A stretch of 64,000 bases of DNA from Acidobacteriota bacterium (GCA_003225295.1 QHYZ01000057.1:41505-105504), one strand, 5' to 3'. Counted from the first letter of the stretch, positions 1 through 10,993 are shown. Notes: generated by a model not told the origin, from the sequence alone. A program made the numbers and translations.

Positions 1-572
1 AGGACCTTCTTGTCCTTGCTAGCCTTCTTAAGATGATCGAGCGACCCCAGGATAGCGTCGCGTAGGGCCGTGCTGCCGCGTGAATCAATGCGCTCGAGGG
101 CTTCCTTGAGCTCGGGAATGCTGCTGGTGAAATCCTTGTCGAGATCGAGATAGAAGTCGTCGTTGAAATTGACGACGAACGCTTCATCCTGGGGGTTGCT
201 GGCCTGCACCAGAGTGATGGCGGCTTCATTGACGCGCGGGCGCTTGTCGCGCATGCTGCCGCTATTGTCGATGACCAGTCCCATGCTCACGGGCACATCT
301 TCGCGCTTAAACACGGAAAGTTTTTGTTCAACTTTGTCTTCAAAGACGCGGAAATTTTCCGGCTTCAGGCCGTCGGCGAAGCGCTGGCGGTCATCGATGA
401 CGGTGGTGTGCAGCACGACTAAGTTAACGTCCACCTTGATGCTGGGACCTTGTTTACCGGCGTCCGGGTCCTGACTAGGTGGAGGCGGCACCGAATTGGG
501 GATGGGAATCTGGGCGAAGGCGGCGGAAGCCAAGATAGCGGCGGCGCAAATCAAGACAGAGAGATAGCGCAA
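1..572 (-). CDS. VWFA-domain secreted protein (acidobacterial type), partial at window edge
   Basis: The reading frame runs off the left edge, so the C-terminus is missing. The best start is TTG at 572-570, with a GAGGGG stretch about 13 nt upstream. It gives a signal peptide ending ..ASAAFAQ, a proline-rich linker, and then a von Willebrand A domain. The metal-site motif DNSGSM is present and is followed by NPQDEAFVVNF, as in the neighbouring paralogue at 598-1656. The start lies 26 nt after the neighbour's stop codon, so the two are probably co-transcribed. The family (acidobacterial VWFA-related) is secreted and of unknown role. The family call is firm; the start is less so. Confidence 0.85.
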   Translation of the reverse strand, partial: MRYLSVLICAAAILASAAFAQIPIPNSVPPPPSQDPDAGKQGPSIKVDVNLVVLHTTVIDDRQRFADGLKPENFRVFEDKVEQKLSVFKREDVPVSMGLVIDNSGSMRDKRPRVNEAAITLVQASNPQDEAFVVNFNDDFYLDLDKDFTSSIPELKEALERIDSRGSTALRDAILGSLDHLKKASKDKKV

Positions 573-597
573 GGAAGGAAGGAAACCCCTCGAGAAC

Positions 598-1656
598 TCA
601 GTGGCTGGGGGCGTAATAACCGGTCTTGGAAAAGACGCTGAGGGGCGGAAGCCCCTTGGGCGCTCGCAACTTGATCTTGAGCTTGCGCCAGCGAGCGTCG
701 TGGACCTTGTTGCTTGGTCGATAGCCGAGGACATATTGGTTTCGCAGCTCCATGCCGATTTTTGAAGCGATATCCGGCAGTTCATCCAGCTTCTCCACGG
801 CGAACACGCGCCCACCGGTCATTTCCGTTACTTCGCTGAGAAGCGATGGGCCGCTCAGTTCCTCTGGAGACCGGTTGCGATAACCAAGCGGGTCAAAGAT
901 GCCGATGGCATAGAGTTGCGTGTCCGCTTCCTTTACCAACCGCTTGATATCGCTTTCGTTGTACCTACTATGATTATCACCTCCATCGGATAGGATGAGC
1001 AAGGCACGTTTGGCGTTGTGTCCACCCCGCATTTGGCTGAGACCGAGATAGATGGCATCGAGGAGCGCGGTGCGGCCCTTGGGCGCAGTGAGCAGCATGC
1101 GGCTCTGCAGGTCTTCCACACTGTTGGTAAAGGAACTGGTCAGTTCCGCGCGCTCGTTGAAGCTCACCAGGAAGAATTCATCCTGAGGATTAGCGGTTTT
1201 GAAAAATTGGATGGCGGCTTCGCGGGCCTTGGCTACTTTGTTGGCCATGCTGCCGCTGAAATCAAAGATCACGCCGATGGAGATGGGAACGTCTTCGGCG
1301 GAGAAGGTGACGACTTCTTGCTCGATGCTGTCCTCAAAGACACGGAAATTGTCAGGTTCGAGGCCGGTGACCAAGCGATTGTAGGGGTCGGTGACCGTAA
1401 CGTTGATGAGCGCGAGGTCGACATCAAAATGAATCGTTCCCCCCGGCTTGAAAGGAGTGCCCGGCGTATCTTTCCGGACATCGTCTTGCTTGACTTCCTT
1501 AACTTCCTCGCGTTTGGCTTCCTCCTTGGGCTTGCTTTCGTCGGAACTGGATTGAGCGGCGGCTGGCACTACCGCGGGTAACGCCAGCAGACAAACCATC
1601 AGCAAAACATGGAAGGAGAAAAATAGAACGCGAAAACCTGGTAGATCGCGTTTCAC
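598..1656 (-). CDS. VWFA-domain secreted protein (acidobacterial type)
   Basis: 352 residues. A signal peptide (about residues 1-34, ending VVPAAAQ) is followed by a charged Lys/Glu-rich linker. A short beta-rich segment (VDLALINVTVTDPYNRLV) leads into the VWA domain, which has the metal-ion-dependent adhesion motif DFSGSM and the conserved NPQDEFFLVSFN. The C-terminal LRNQYVLGYRPSN block is typical of the acidobacterial VWFA-related family. It probably acts in the periplasm or on the cell surface; the ligand is unknown. It is first in a two-gene unit with the paralogue reaching the window edge, which suggests a tandem duplication. The ATG at 1656 fits the signal peptide well. Confidence 0.88.
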   Translation of the reverse strand: MKRDLPGFRVLFFSFHVLLMVCLLALPAVVPAAAQSSSDESKPKEEAKREEVKEVKQDDVRKDTPGTPFKPGGTIHFDVDLALINVTVTDPYNRLVTGLEPDNFRVFEDSIEQEVVTFSAEDVPISIGVIFDFSGSMANKVAKAREAAIQFFKTANPQDEFFLVSFNERAELTSSFTNSVEDLQSRMLLTAPKGRTALLDAIYLGLSQMRGGHNAKRALLILSDGGDNHSRYNESDIKRLVKEADTQLYAIGIFDPLGYRNRSPEELSGPSLLSEVTEMTGGRVFAVEKLDELPDIASKIGMELRNQYVLGYRPSNKVHDARWRKLKIKLRAPKGLPPLSVFSKTGYYAPSH

Positions 1657-1667
1657 GGCACCCTCGT

Positions 1668-1687
1668 CATCCCGGCCTGCCGGGATG
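1668..1687. repeat. GC-rich hairpin upstream of the VWFA unit
   Basis: CATCCCGGC and GCCGGGATG form a 9-bp inverted repeat separated by only 2 nt. It sits 12 nt upstream of the VWFA gene start, between that gene and the divergent kdsB. It could be a leader hairpin or a regulatory site. It has no T-run, so it is not a clear terminator. Confidence 0.45.
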
Positions 1688-1882
1688 GCCGCGCGGTTCG
1701 GACTAACAGAAATTCTACCACTCGGTTTCGCGAAAACAAGCGTAAATGCTGCTGCTCAGTATTGAACAGGTTGATGGCCGACCGGACCGAGTGGCCTGTG
1801 GTAGCATCGCGGAACTCTCCCTGCTCAGCGTAGACCATGCCTGAGGAGCTATTATTCCGGGCGAGTGGAGAACCAAAAAGAG

Positions 1883-2623
1883 ATGAGCTTGGCCAAAGTC
1901 GTGGTGGTCATTCCTGCGAGATATGGTTCGACGCGGTTGCCCGGCAAACCGCTGGTATCGCTCGCCGGGAAGCCCATGATTCAGCGGGTCTACGAGCGGG
2001 CCAAGCTGGCGGAGCGGGCGGACCGCGTGATCGTGGCCACCGATGACCAACGCATTGTGAAAGCCGTGGAGGGATTTGGTGGCGAGGCGAGGATGACGCG
2101 GACTGCCCATCGCACCGGTACGGAACGCGTCGCGGAAGTGGCGGCGCGCGAAGGGGGCGACGTATTCGTAAACGTGCAGGGAGACGAGCCAATGGTGGAT
2201 CCCCAGTCGATCGATGTGGCGGTAAATGCCCTACTGGAGGAACCCCAGGCTTCCATCAGCACGGTGGCCACGCTGATTAAAACACCTGGCGACATCATGG
2301 ACCCGAATGTAGTGAAGGCAGTGCTGGATTTCGACGGGAACGCGATCTATTTCTCGCGCGCGCCGATTCCCTGGGTGCGGGATCGGGCCAGCAAGATTCA
2401 GGTGCGCCACCTGAAACATCTCGGGCTATACGTTTTTCAACGTGAGGCACTGCTGGAATACCCGACCTTGCCGCAGGGTGAGCTCGAAAGAATCGAACAA
2501 CTTGAGCAACTGCGCTGGATCGAAAACGCGTGGAAGATCCGCGTGGCGGAAGTGCAGCACGACGCGGTGAGCGTGGATGTGCCGGAAGACGTGGCGCGCG
2601 TCGAAAAGCTCCTGCAGAAATAG
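1883..2623 (+). CDS. kdsB: 3-deoxy-manno-octulosonate cytidylyltransferase
   Basis: The enzyme activates Kdo with CTP to give CMP-Kdo, the donor for lipopolysaccharide inner-core assembly in the cytoplasm. The N-terminal nucleotide-binding signature IPARYGSTRLPGKPL is intact. It is followed by ATDD, TGTERVAEV, the NVQGDEPM motif, YFSRAPIPW, LRHLGLY-like (LKHLGLY) and the C-terminal VDVPEDVARVE. The start chosen is ATG 1883, giving 246 residues, which matches the family length. An in-frame GTG at 1865 would add six residues that the family lacks. pyrG follows at 5050 and supplies CTP; kdsA, kdsD and kdsC lie further on. Confidence 0.96.
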   Translation: MSLAKVVVVIPARYGSTRLPGKPLVSLAGKPMIQRVYERAKLAERADRVIVATDDQRIVKAVEGFGGEARMTRTAHRTGTERVAEVAAREGGDVFVNVQGDEPMVDPQSIDVAVNALLEEPQASISTVATLIKTPGDIMDPNVVKAVLDFDGNAIYFSRAPIPWVRDRASKIQVRHLKHLGLYVFQREALLEYPTLPQGELERIEQLEQLRWIENAWKIRVAEVQHDAVSVDVPEDVARVEKLLQK

Positions 2624-2681
2624 GGCCAGCCGGCCTCCGAAAGACCGCGGCGGGCCGGAACCGTTCGTTTCCAGTCAGCGA

Positions 2682-4217
2682 TCAGGGCTGCCGCGTGTTT
2701 ATGCCGGCAATGACGCGACTGGTATCCACGCCGACCAGGAGAGTGGTGTTGGGGTCGACGGCGTACGCACTGAATTTATAAGTGGTCTGTGGAGAAGGAG
2801 TCGTCGTCACCATCAGCGTGTTGCGACCAGTGGGATCAGTACCGAGAGTCAGCGATCCATTGAACGGATAGTTGAAGAATTGCTTACCCAGGCCGAAGAG
2901 GTTGAAGTCCATGGCGCCGGTAATATTTGATGTCGCAGTGCTGGTTATGGCCATTTGACCGACGAAATCATCTTCGCCGGTGCTCACGCCGTTCCAATTG
3001 AATGCGTAGTTGCCGGCCAGCGATGATGCCGTAAGCGGACCGGATGTCTGTGCCAGGAAAGAGCCGTCGCTGGTGATGTTGTTGTCGGTTTCCTGGAAGA
3101 CGGCCTTCGTGGGCGACGCCAGATAAAAGATAAACGAAAATGTGCCGGACTTGGAATCCGTCCAAGTGGCCGTGCCGCCGCCAAAATGGTTGGCGTCGAC
3201 GGTATAAGAGCCCGTGACAGTGCCACCGGAGGAAGGCAACGGAGTCAATCCACCGTTGTTGTTTTCATCAATCACGATCGAAGTGAGGTTGCCGGCTCCA
3301 TCCGTCGTGAAGCGCCCCGCGGTAGAGGTCGGTCCCGCCGTGCTCCCGCCCCCGATGAGGAAAGCAAAAGGACCGTTGAGAGAAGTGATGTCGAATGAGG
3401 TGTTTAGCTGGGCGATGGCGTCTCCCACAAGAGCTTCTGGGAAGTCGAGGTTAGAACTTAGAAATTTCAAGCGCGTGCTATCAACGATGTACAAGGTCAG
3501 GTTCTTCCCGGCAATATTTGCGGTCCCGCGACCGGATTGGGGGAAGGCCGCATCAAGCTGGTAAAAAGCGCCATTGGGGAACGCCAATTGTCCGGACAGA
3601 ACACCCCCGGTATTGGAATCAAAAAGGCCGTTCAGGATTCCACCGCCGCCATCCGCGTCGAGCCGGCCGATGATGGATTGCTGGACGAGATTGTTGCTGG
3701 AGTCAAAACCCACACCGGAAAAATCGAAAACATAGCCGCTGGCGATCATGGTAATAGAGAAAGCTGCGGTGTCCTGCTTTTGGAACGAACCGCCCGCGGT
3801 CACGGTGGAGTCGGTCTGGACAATTGAGCCTTGGCTGATGGTCGAAAGTGTGATGCTGTAATTCGTAGTGCCCGTGACGTTCGTCAGACTGAGCGTGCCG
3901 CGGCCGTCGGCCTGAATTGCATAACTGCTATTTGTGAGGACCAGAGTGCTGGTACCGGTGCAGACATTTACGTCTTCGACGCCGCCGGTAATCTTGCCGT
4001 TGCCGTCGGCCGTAAATGTGCCGATGCGGCCGAAGAAACTGGCGGTACGACCGCAGGGCTCAGTTCCGCTCATGGAGAAAGCGTATTGTCCCATCAGGCT
4101 GACGTTTGAAAAATTTCCTACGGGCGGAGGAGGGGGAGGCAGCGTGGAGCCACTGCCACCGCAGGCCGCTTCAAAGGCCGCTGCAAGGAGCGCTAAACAA
4201 AAAATCAAGCGCTTCAC
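2682..4217 (-). CDS. putative lipoprotein, repeat-rich surface protein
   Basis: From a GTG start at 4217 the product begins with a lipoprotein signal (MKRLIFCLALLAAAFEAACG) in which Cys is the likely lipidation site. A poly-proline stretch follows, then about 480 residues rich in Gly, Ser, Thr and Asn. Repeated units of the type FTADGNGKITGG and FTTDGAGNLTSI recur with GNYAFNWNG-like strands. Such repeats are common in acidobacterial surface proteins of unknown function. The GTG overlaps the stop of the upstream gene (GTGA, 4214-4217), so the two are translationally coupled. I do not recognise a catalytic domain. An upstream in-frame ATG at 4280 would hide the lipoprotein signal and is less likely. 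Confidence 0.8.
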   Translation of the reverse strand: MKRLIFCLALLAAAFEAACGGSGSTLPPPPPPVGNFSNVSLMGQYAFSMSGTEPCGRTASFFGRIGTFTADGNGKITGGVEDVNVCTGTSTLVLTNSSYAIQADGRGTLSLTNVTGTTNYSITLSTISQGSIVQTDSTVTAGGSFQKQDTAAFSITMIASGYVFDFSGVGFDSSNNLVQQSIIGRLDADGGGGILNGLFDSNTGGVLSGQLAFPNGAFYQLDAAFPQSGRGTANIAGKNLTLYIVDSTRLKFLSSNLDFPEALVGDAIAQLNTSFDITSLNGPFAFLIGGGSTAGPTSTAGRFTTDGAGNLTSIVIDENNNGGLTPLPSSGGTVTGSYTVDANHFGGGTATWTDSKSGTFSFIFYLASPTKAVFQETDNNITSDGSFLAQTSGPLTASSLAGNYAFNWNGVSTGEDDFVGQMAITSTATSNITGAMDFNLFGLGKQFFNYPFNGSLTLGTDPTGRNTLMVTTTPSPQTTYKFSAYAVDPNTTLLVGVDTSRVIAGINTRQP

Positions 4218-4702
4218 AGAGCACCGGGCTGCTGAGATTTCTGGACTCCTCCGCGTTGCGCCCGCGCTCCGGCAAGCCAAAGCGGCGCGCCGTTGACAGA
4301 ACGCAAGGCTAGCGCCCGTGCCCCCTGCTGAATAATGCGCGCGAGAAACGTGGTGCCCTGTCCGTAAGAAACGTTCTGGCCGGTAATCTTCACGCTGCCG
4401 CCTTCGGTGAGCGTGAACTTATTGAACTTGAGAAATCTTGCATCCCCCAAATGAACGTCAACGGGTCCGGACGAGGTCTCCACGGTGAGGTGCGCGCCAA
4501 GAGGAGGCACGGAAGAGTTCTCCGTATATTTCAAGACGGTTCCTTCGAGAACCATGTCGCGATTCGGGTCGTATGCGGATGTGCGCGGTTTAGCGGTCTG
4601 CTGCGCCTTTGGCCGCACCTGCTGGGCGCCGGCAACAACCGCGAGAAGAAGCGCGCCAACAAGAAAGACACTGCTCGTTCTCATGAGAATGATTGGTTTC
4701 AT
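4214..4702 (-). CDS. small secreted protein, unknown function
   Basis: 162 residues with a signal peptide (..VGALLLAVVAGAQQ) and a mature domain of alternating strands (MVLEGTVLKYTENS, AHLTVETSSGPVDVHLGD, GGSVKITGQNV). This looks like a small beta-barrel or OB-like fold. No cysteines or catalytic motif are visible. It ends in a 4-nt overlap with the lipoprotein gene downstream, so both are probably one transcription unit. A periplasmic or surface partner of that lipoprotein is a reasonable guess, but the sequence alone cannot show it. Confidence 0.75.
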   Translation of the reverse strand: MKPIILMRTSSVFLVGALLLAVVAGAQQVRPKAQQTAKPRTSAYDPNRDMVLEGTVLKYTENSSVPPLGAHLTVETSSGPVDVHLGDARFLKFNKFTLTEGGSVKITGQNVSYGQGTTFLARIIQQGARALALRSVNGAPLWLAGARAQRGGVQKSQQPGAL

Positions 4703-4923
4703 ATCCCCTTCCCACCTGCAAGAGTCCCACTCGGAACCTTGGTGCGCTGCGGGGCCAAAGGCAAGAACCGTTTCGAGGCCCAGGGCAAAAGGTTCATTGC
4801 ATTAGACGGCGAATCTCCCCGCGGCGGTTTCTGAATGCTCCGCAAGCTTTCCTGACCTGCACCGCTTACCGACACTGCCGATACAAACCCGTTTCCGCGG
4901 TAAAGGTTTCGCGCCCGCGGTAA

Positions 4924-6771
<1,848 letters not shown>

Positions 6772-6775
6772 GCGT

Positions 6776-7399
6776 TCAGTGGCCGGGGTAGTTTGATTTC
6801 TCCTGCAAGCGTAGATCGATTTCGCAGTGCAAAACTCCGTCTTTATCCCGGGAAAGTGGACGAATCGTTGCGAATTTTCCGAGCGCCTGGGACTCGTTTT
6901 TCATCGCTTCCGTCAAGTACGAATCGCCCATGAAGCGCAACTCCTCGGTCCATTGAACCGGATATCCGGCTCCCCATAAGTTGAAATGAACGTGCGCGGG
7001 GATATGCATTCCCGGGTAACGTCCCGGCCGGATGGTATGCAACTCGAAGCGCCCTTGGGGGTCGGTTTTCATATAGCCCTTGATACGCGGATGGCCGACC
7101 TTGCCGTCCGGCGAATAGTAGCCGTCCTTATCGGTGTTGTACGCGTAAACGACGACTCCCGCGACGGTGTGCTCACCATCGGGCGCAAAGACGCGGCCCG
7201 CGACGACCAGCGGATCGCCGGGCTCTCCGGACGGCACAATGGTAGCCGTCCAGGTTGTGTCCGGTGGTTCTGGAGGCGGAGGAGGCGGGTTCTGCCCTTT
7301 CACGAGCGAGGCGGTCAGATAAGAACCCGTAGCGCACGCTAGTCCCCATCTGGCCATCCGTTGAAGAAAATCGCGGCGGCTTTTGTCTTCAAGCTTCAT
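6776..7399 (-). CDS. Tat-exported intradiol ring-cleavage dioxygenase-like protein
   Basis: The ATG at 7399 gives 207 residues with a twin-arginine-like signal (KSRRDFLQRM followed by a hydrophobic stretch). The mature part resembles protocatechuate 3,4-dioxygenase. It has a beta core VVAGRVFAPDGEHTVAGVVV, DGYYSPDGK with a candidate iron Tyr, and RPGRYPGMHIPAHVHFNLWG with the second Tyr and the two His. These match the Fe(III) ligand set of the family. Exported members exist in many soil bacteria and their substrates are largely unknown. An in-frame ATG at 7441 is less likely because it buries the Arg-Arg motif. It runs opposite to the kds genes, so it is probably an insertion into that neighbourhood. 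Confidence 0.82.
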   Translation of the reverse strand: MKLEDKSRRDFLQRMARWGLACATGSYLTASLVKGQNPPPPPPEPPDTTWTATIVPSGEPGDPLVVAGRVFAPDGEHTVAGVVVYAYNTDKDGYYSPDGKVGHPRIKGYMKTDPQGRFELHTIRPGRYPGMHIPAHVHFNLWGAGYPVQWTEELRFMGDSYLTEAMKNESQALGKFATIRPLSRDKDGVLHCEIDLRLQEKSNYPGH

Positions 7400-7595
7400 C
7401 GCTTTGCTCCTTTGCTCCGAAAGACGGATCGGCAGCAGCAAGTGTTAACAAGCCGATTCGGGGCGCCTGGTCCCCAGGTCGCTCGCTTAACACTTCGCCG
7501 GTTCTGAACGTCTTGCCTAACAGTATGATTTCTGCGTCGCGGCACGAGCGAGCCCCGGCGCCAAACAGCCGATTGATTCGTGGAGGGAGGACCTC

Positions 7596-8219
7596 ATGAG
7601 GACGATCCGAATTGTCGCCGCCATTGTAATTCTCGCGGCACTTCCGCTGACAGCGGCTGCCAGGCGCAGGACAACACCGTTAGCATCGAAATCCGAAGCA
7701 AAGACTTACGCCGTGAGCAAGGCCTATACGATGCTGTCCTTTACAGCGACGAAATGGATGGTCTTCAAAGAAGAAGGATTGTTTCAGGAGTTCAGCGGGA
7801 CGCTGACCTACAGTTCTCAAGATCCCGCCAAATGCAAGATCGACCTGACCGTGCAGGCCGCCAGTCTCGACACGCGCAATTCGACTCGCGACAAAGTTTT
7901 GCGTTCCGATGATTTCTTTGAGGTCCAGAAATACCCTACGCTGGCTTTTCGCAGCACGAGGGTAACCCGCACGGGGAAAGAAACCTACGCTATCGAGGGT
8001 GACTTGACCATTCACGGCGTTAGCAAGCGAATCACTGTGCCCGCAAAGGTGATTGGTGTTCGCGTGATGCCGGGAATCGGCGACTTTGCGGGATTCGAAA
8101 CGACCTTCCACATTGACCGGCGTGAGTTCGGCGTTCTTGGTTCGCGCTGGAGTGGCAATACCTTGGCCGTCGATCCGACAGTCGTCCTTCACCTCATCAT
8201 CGGCGGCGTCCACGAGTAA
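7596..8219 (+). CDS. YceI-family periplasmic lipid-binding protein
   Basis: 207 residues. A signal peptide (MRTIRIVAAIVILAALPLTA) precedes a YceI lipocalin-like barrel. The family landmarks are the start YAVSKAYTMLSFTATKW, the middle AASLDTRNSTRDKVLRSDDFF and KYPTLAFRSTRV, then GDLTIHGVSK and FHIDRREFGV near the end. Family members bind isoprenoid-type ligands in the periplasm. A strong GGGAGGA ribosome site sits 5 nt upstream of the ATG. kdsA starts 112 nt after the stop on the same strand, so transcription may run on into it. Confidence 0.92.
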   Translation: MRTIRIVAAIVILAALPLTAAARRRTTPLASKSEAKTYAVSKAYTMLSFTATKWMVFKEEGLFQEFSGTLTYSSQDPAKCKIDLTVQAASLDTRNSTRDKVLRSDDFFEVQKYPTLAFRSTRVTRTGKETYAIEGDLTIHGVSKRITVPAKVIGVRVMPGIGDFAGFETTFHIDRREFGVLGSRWSGNTLAVDPTVVLHLIIGGVHE

Positions 8220-8331
8220 CGAGCACGGCTCACAAGCGTCGCCCTTCCCGTCCCCGCGGTGCTGGCAGGTCGCGGCCGCCCGTGCCGCTTTGGCAACGCC
8301 TCCAGCCTCTGTGCTATCTTCAAAGCTCCTC

Positions 8332-9171
8332 ATGACGGCAGGTAAAGAAATCAGTCTGGGTTCCTTGCGCCTCGGTGGCGGAAATCCGTTGTTCCTGATT
8401 GCGGGGCCGTGCGTCATTGAAAGCGAAATACATGCTTTGGTGATGGCGGAGAAGGTTGCCAAGATCGCGGACGATGCGGGCATGCCGTATATCTTTAAGG
8501 CTTCCTACGACAAGGCCAACCGTTCCTCGATGAAAGGATTCCGGGGCCCAGGGATGAAGGAAGGCTTGCGGATTCTCGGCAAGATCAAGTCGGAACTGAA
8601 ACTGCCGATACTCACTGACATACACGATGCTTCCCAGGCAGGACCTGCGGCGGAAGTTTGCGACGTGCTCCAGATTCCCGCATTCCTGGCGCGTCAAACC
8701 GATCTGCTGCTTGCGGCTGGCAAGACCGGCCGGATCATCAACGTGAAGAAAGCGCAGTTTCTATCACCCTGGGATATGGGCAACGTCACGGAGAAAGTCG
8801 CCAGCACCGGAAACACAAAGATTATTCTCACCGAGCGTGGGTCTTCATTTGGATACCAGAATCTTGTCGTGGACATGCGCTCCTTCCCGATCATGCAACG
8901 AACCGGTTACCCGGTGGTATTTGATGTAACGCATGCCGTGCAGCTTCCGGCCGGACAAGGACACTCCAGCGGTGGCCAGCCGCAGTTTATTGAACCGCTG
9001 GCGCGCGCGGGCGTGGCGGCCGGCGTGGACGGCATTTTCTTGGAAACCCATGACAATCCCGCCAAAGCGCTTTCCGACGGACCCAACGCGCTGCCGCTTT
9101 CGGAACTCCTTAGCCTGCTGATGAAATTAAAGGGACTCAGCGCCGTGGTACGCCGCTGGAGTGCGAAATGA
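8332..9171 (+). CDS. kdsA: 3-deoxy-8-phosphooctulonate synthase (Kdo-8-P synthase)
   Basis: The enzyme condenses arabinose-5-phosphate with phosphoenolpyruvate to give Kdo-8-phosphate. The ATG at 8332 gives 279 residues, the normal length. Landmarks are FLIAGPCVIES, FKASYDKANRSS, LTDIHDASQA, QIPAFLARQTDLL, VKKAQFLSPWDM, FDVTHAVQLP and FLETHDNP. An earlier in-frame start would overlap yceI and adds sequence unlike the family. The stop overlaps the kdsD start by 4 nt (ATGA), so the enzyme is coupled to the isomerase that makes its substrate. Confidence 0.96.
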   Translation: MTAGKEISLGSLRLGGGNPLFLIAGPCVIESEIHALVMAEKVAKIADDAGMPYIFKASYDKANRSSMKGFRGPGMKEGLRILGKIKSELKLPILTDIHDASQAGPAAEVCDVLQIPAFLARQTDLLLAAGKTGRIINVKKAQFLSPWDMGNVTEKVASTGNTKIILTERGSSFGYQNLVVDMRSFPIMQRTGYPVVFDVTHAVQLPAGQGHSSGGQPQFIEPLARAGVAAGVDGIFLETHDNPAKALSDGPNALPLSELLSLLMKLKGLSAVVRRWSAK

Positions 9172-10127
9172 GCCTGGACACAGCAAGGCGCGTTCTGAGG
9201 ATTGAAGCGCAAGCGATTCAGGATGTGCTGAGGCGGCTCGACGCCACGTTTGAAAAGGCGGTCGACGTGCTCTTTCAGTGCAAAGGGCGCGTTGTAGTCA
9301 CCGGCATGGGCAAATCCGGATTGATTGGCCGGAAAATTTCCGCCACGTTATCGAGCACCGGCACTCCATCGTTCTTCCTGCACCCCGCCGAAGCTCTGCA
9401 CGGCGACTTGGGGATGCTCGCGCGCGGCGACGCCATGCTGGCGGTTTCCTATGGCGGCGAGACGGAAGAGATCATAAGGCTGCTGGAAGCGCTGAAGCGA
9501 CTGGAGATGCCGCTAGTGACGCTGACGGGAAAAATTCACTCGACGCTCGCCGAGGCGTGCGACGTGGCTCTGGACGTGAGCGTGAAGGAAGAGGCCTGCT
9601 CTTTGAATCTGGCGCCCACGGCAAGTACGACGGTAGCCATGGCGATGGGCGATGCGCTGGCGGTTTCCCTCCTCGAGCGGCGCAATTTTCGGCACGATGA
9701 TTTTGCGGCGCTGCATCCCGCTGGGCGCCTCGGCAAGAAGCTGCTTCGCGTGGAGCACCTGATGCATGCGGGAGAAGCGCTGCCGCGCGTTTCGAAAGAC
9801 ACGCCCATGCCCGACGTGTTTCACGAAATGTCCGCGAAGAAGCTGGGCATGACCACCGTGCTCGAAGCAGACGGCCGCCTGGCCGGAATTTTGACCGACG
9901 GAGACTTGCGCCGCTTGATGGAGAAGCACCGCGGAGCAGTCCTCGAGATGCGCGCGGCGGAGGGCATGACCAAGAATCCGCACACGATAGGGCCACACGT
10001 ACTGGCCAGCGAAGCCTTGAACTTGATGGAAAAAAGAAAGATTACGTCAGTTGTGGTGGTGGATGAGGCCAAAGGCGTGCTGGGGGTGGTGCATCTGCAC
10101 GACTTGTGGACCCTGGAGCTGATGTAA
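9168..10127 (+). CDS. kdsD: arabinose-5-phosphate isomerase
   Basis: It converts ribulose-5-phosphate to arabinose-5-phosphate, the first committed step toward Kdo. Residues 1-200 form the SIS sugar-isomerase domain (VVVTGMGKSGLIGRKISATL, HPAEALHGDLG, SYGGETEE, HPAGRLGK). Two CBS domains follow (about 205-319: VEHLMHAGEALP to VLGVVHLHDL). Total 319 residues, as in E. coli KdsD. It starts inside the end of kdsA. kpsF is an alternative name for paralogues in capsule loci, but the kdsA/kdsC context favours kdsD. Confidence 0.95.
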   Translation: MSLDTARRVLRIEAQAIQDVLRRLDATFEKAVDVLFQCKGRVVVTGMGKSGLIGRKISATLSSTGTPSFFLHPAEALHGDLGMLARGDAMLAVSYGGETEEIIRLLEALKRLEMPLVTLTGKIHSTLAEACDVALDVSVKEEACSLNLAPTASTTVAMAMGDALAVSLLERRNFRHDDFAALHPAGRLGKKLLRVEHLMHAGEALPRVSKDTPMPDVFHEMSAKKLGMTTVLEADGRLAGILTDGDLRRLMEKHRGAVLEMRAAEGMTKNPHTIGPHVLASEALNLMEKRKITSVVVVDEAKGVLGVVHLHDLWTLELM

Positions 10128-10432
10128 TGTTTTGTACGGCAAATTATCTCGTAATGCTTTCTGCGTCTGAGAGTTTTCGCTCCGACATAAAAGCGCGCCG
10201 TCGTTGGGCGTTAGCCCCTGGGGAAAATGCTTTGCACCGAAGCATTTGTGAGGTGATTTATGACATTTGAAGAAGACTCCCAGGAGACCGCGGGCATGTA
10301 GCACGTGTAGGGGCTGGCTTGCCTGGGCCGCGCCGTGCGCACTTTTGCAGAATCATTCGAGGACATCACCAACTCTGGCCTAGAGACGCGCGGAGCGCAG
10401 AGGAAGACGCAAGAAATAACAAGGAGAAAGCA
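10128..10432. other. kdsD-kdsC spacer with a hairpin
   Basis: This 305-nt gap holds an 8-bp perfect inverted repeat, AAATGCTT and AAGCATTT (10225-10247, 7-nt loop), without a T-run. A 13-codon frame (10260-10301) with a GAGGTGA site ahead of its ATG lies just after it. It could be a leader or a chance frame. No other gene is visible. Confidence 0.5.
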
Positions 10433-10993
10433 TTGGCTAAGCGAGGAAAGACAATTCCGGGAAAACTGGCGAAGCGAGCGAAGCAGATTCTCGTAGTGCT
10501 GATGGACGTGGACGGAACACTGACCGATGGCAGCGTGACGTTACTGTCGCAGTCGGATGGTTCGGCTCTCGAATGCAAGACGTTTGACGCCCACGACGGC
10601 CAGGGCCTCACGCTTGCCGTCACCGCCGGGTTGCGGACGGGCGTCATTACCGGACGCGGCAGCGCGGCTCTGCGCAGACGGTGTAAAGAGCTGGACATCG
10701 AGTTTGTCTACGAGAAGCAGGGCCACAAGGTGGCCGCTTACGAAGACGTCCTGCGGAAAACCGGCGCCAAGGAATCGGAAGTCGCCTTTCTCGGCGATGA
10801 CCTGCCGGACTTGACGCTCATGAAGCGGGTAGGACTGGCCGTCGCCGTTCACAACGCCACCCCGGAAGTCCGCCGGACCGCCCACTACACCACCAAAGCC
10901 GATGGCGGCAAAGGTGCCGCACGCGAACTCGTCGAGATCATCCTCAAGTCCAAAGGCATCTGGGAAGAAATGATCGACAAAGCCCGGGCCTGA
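10433..10993 (+). CDS. kdsC: 3-deoxy-D-manno-octulosonate 8-phosphate phosphatase (HAD)
   Basis: It removes the phosphate from Kdo-8-P. The TTG start at 10433 is preceded by AAGGAG at 10421-10426 with a 6-nt spacer and gives 186 residues, close to the family length. HAD motifs are LMDVDGTLTDG (nucleophile and general-acid Asp), VITGRGSAAL, the Lys in YEKQGHK, and FLGDDLPDL. HNATPEVRRTAHYTT and GGKGAARELVEIIL follow as in KdsC tetramers. Longer in-frame starts lack ribosome sites. kdsB, kdsA, kdsD and kdsC together give a complete path from ribulose-5-phosphate to CMP-Kdo in this window. Confidence 0.93.
   Translation: MAKRGKTIPGKLAKRAKQILVVLMDVDGTLTDGSVTLLSQSDGSALECKTFDAHDGQGLTLAVTAGLRTGVITGRGSAALRRRCKELDIEFVYEKQGHKVAAYEDVLRKTGAKESEVAFLGDDLPDLTLMKRVGLAVAVHNATPEVRRTAHYTTKADGGKGAARELVEIILKSKGIWEEMIDKARA

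Noticed and set aside
1018..1581. Long plus-strand frame inside the VWFA gene
   Set aside because: It is antisense to a well-supported gene and has no domain of its own.
2624..2681. GC-rich dyads between kdsB and the lipoprotein gene as a terminator
   Set aside because: The pairing is imperfect and no T-run follows on either strand.
8086..8331. Upstream in-frame extension of kdsA
   Set aside because: It overlaps yceI in another frame and shows no similarity; ATG 8332 gives the normal 279-residue enzyme.
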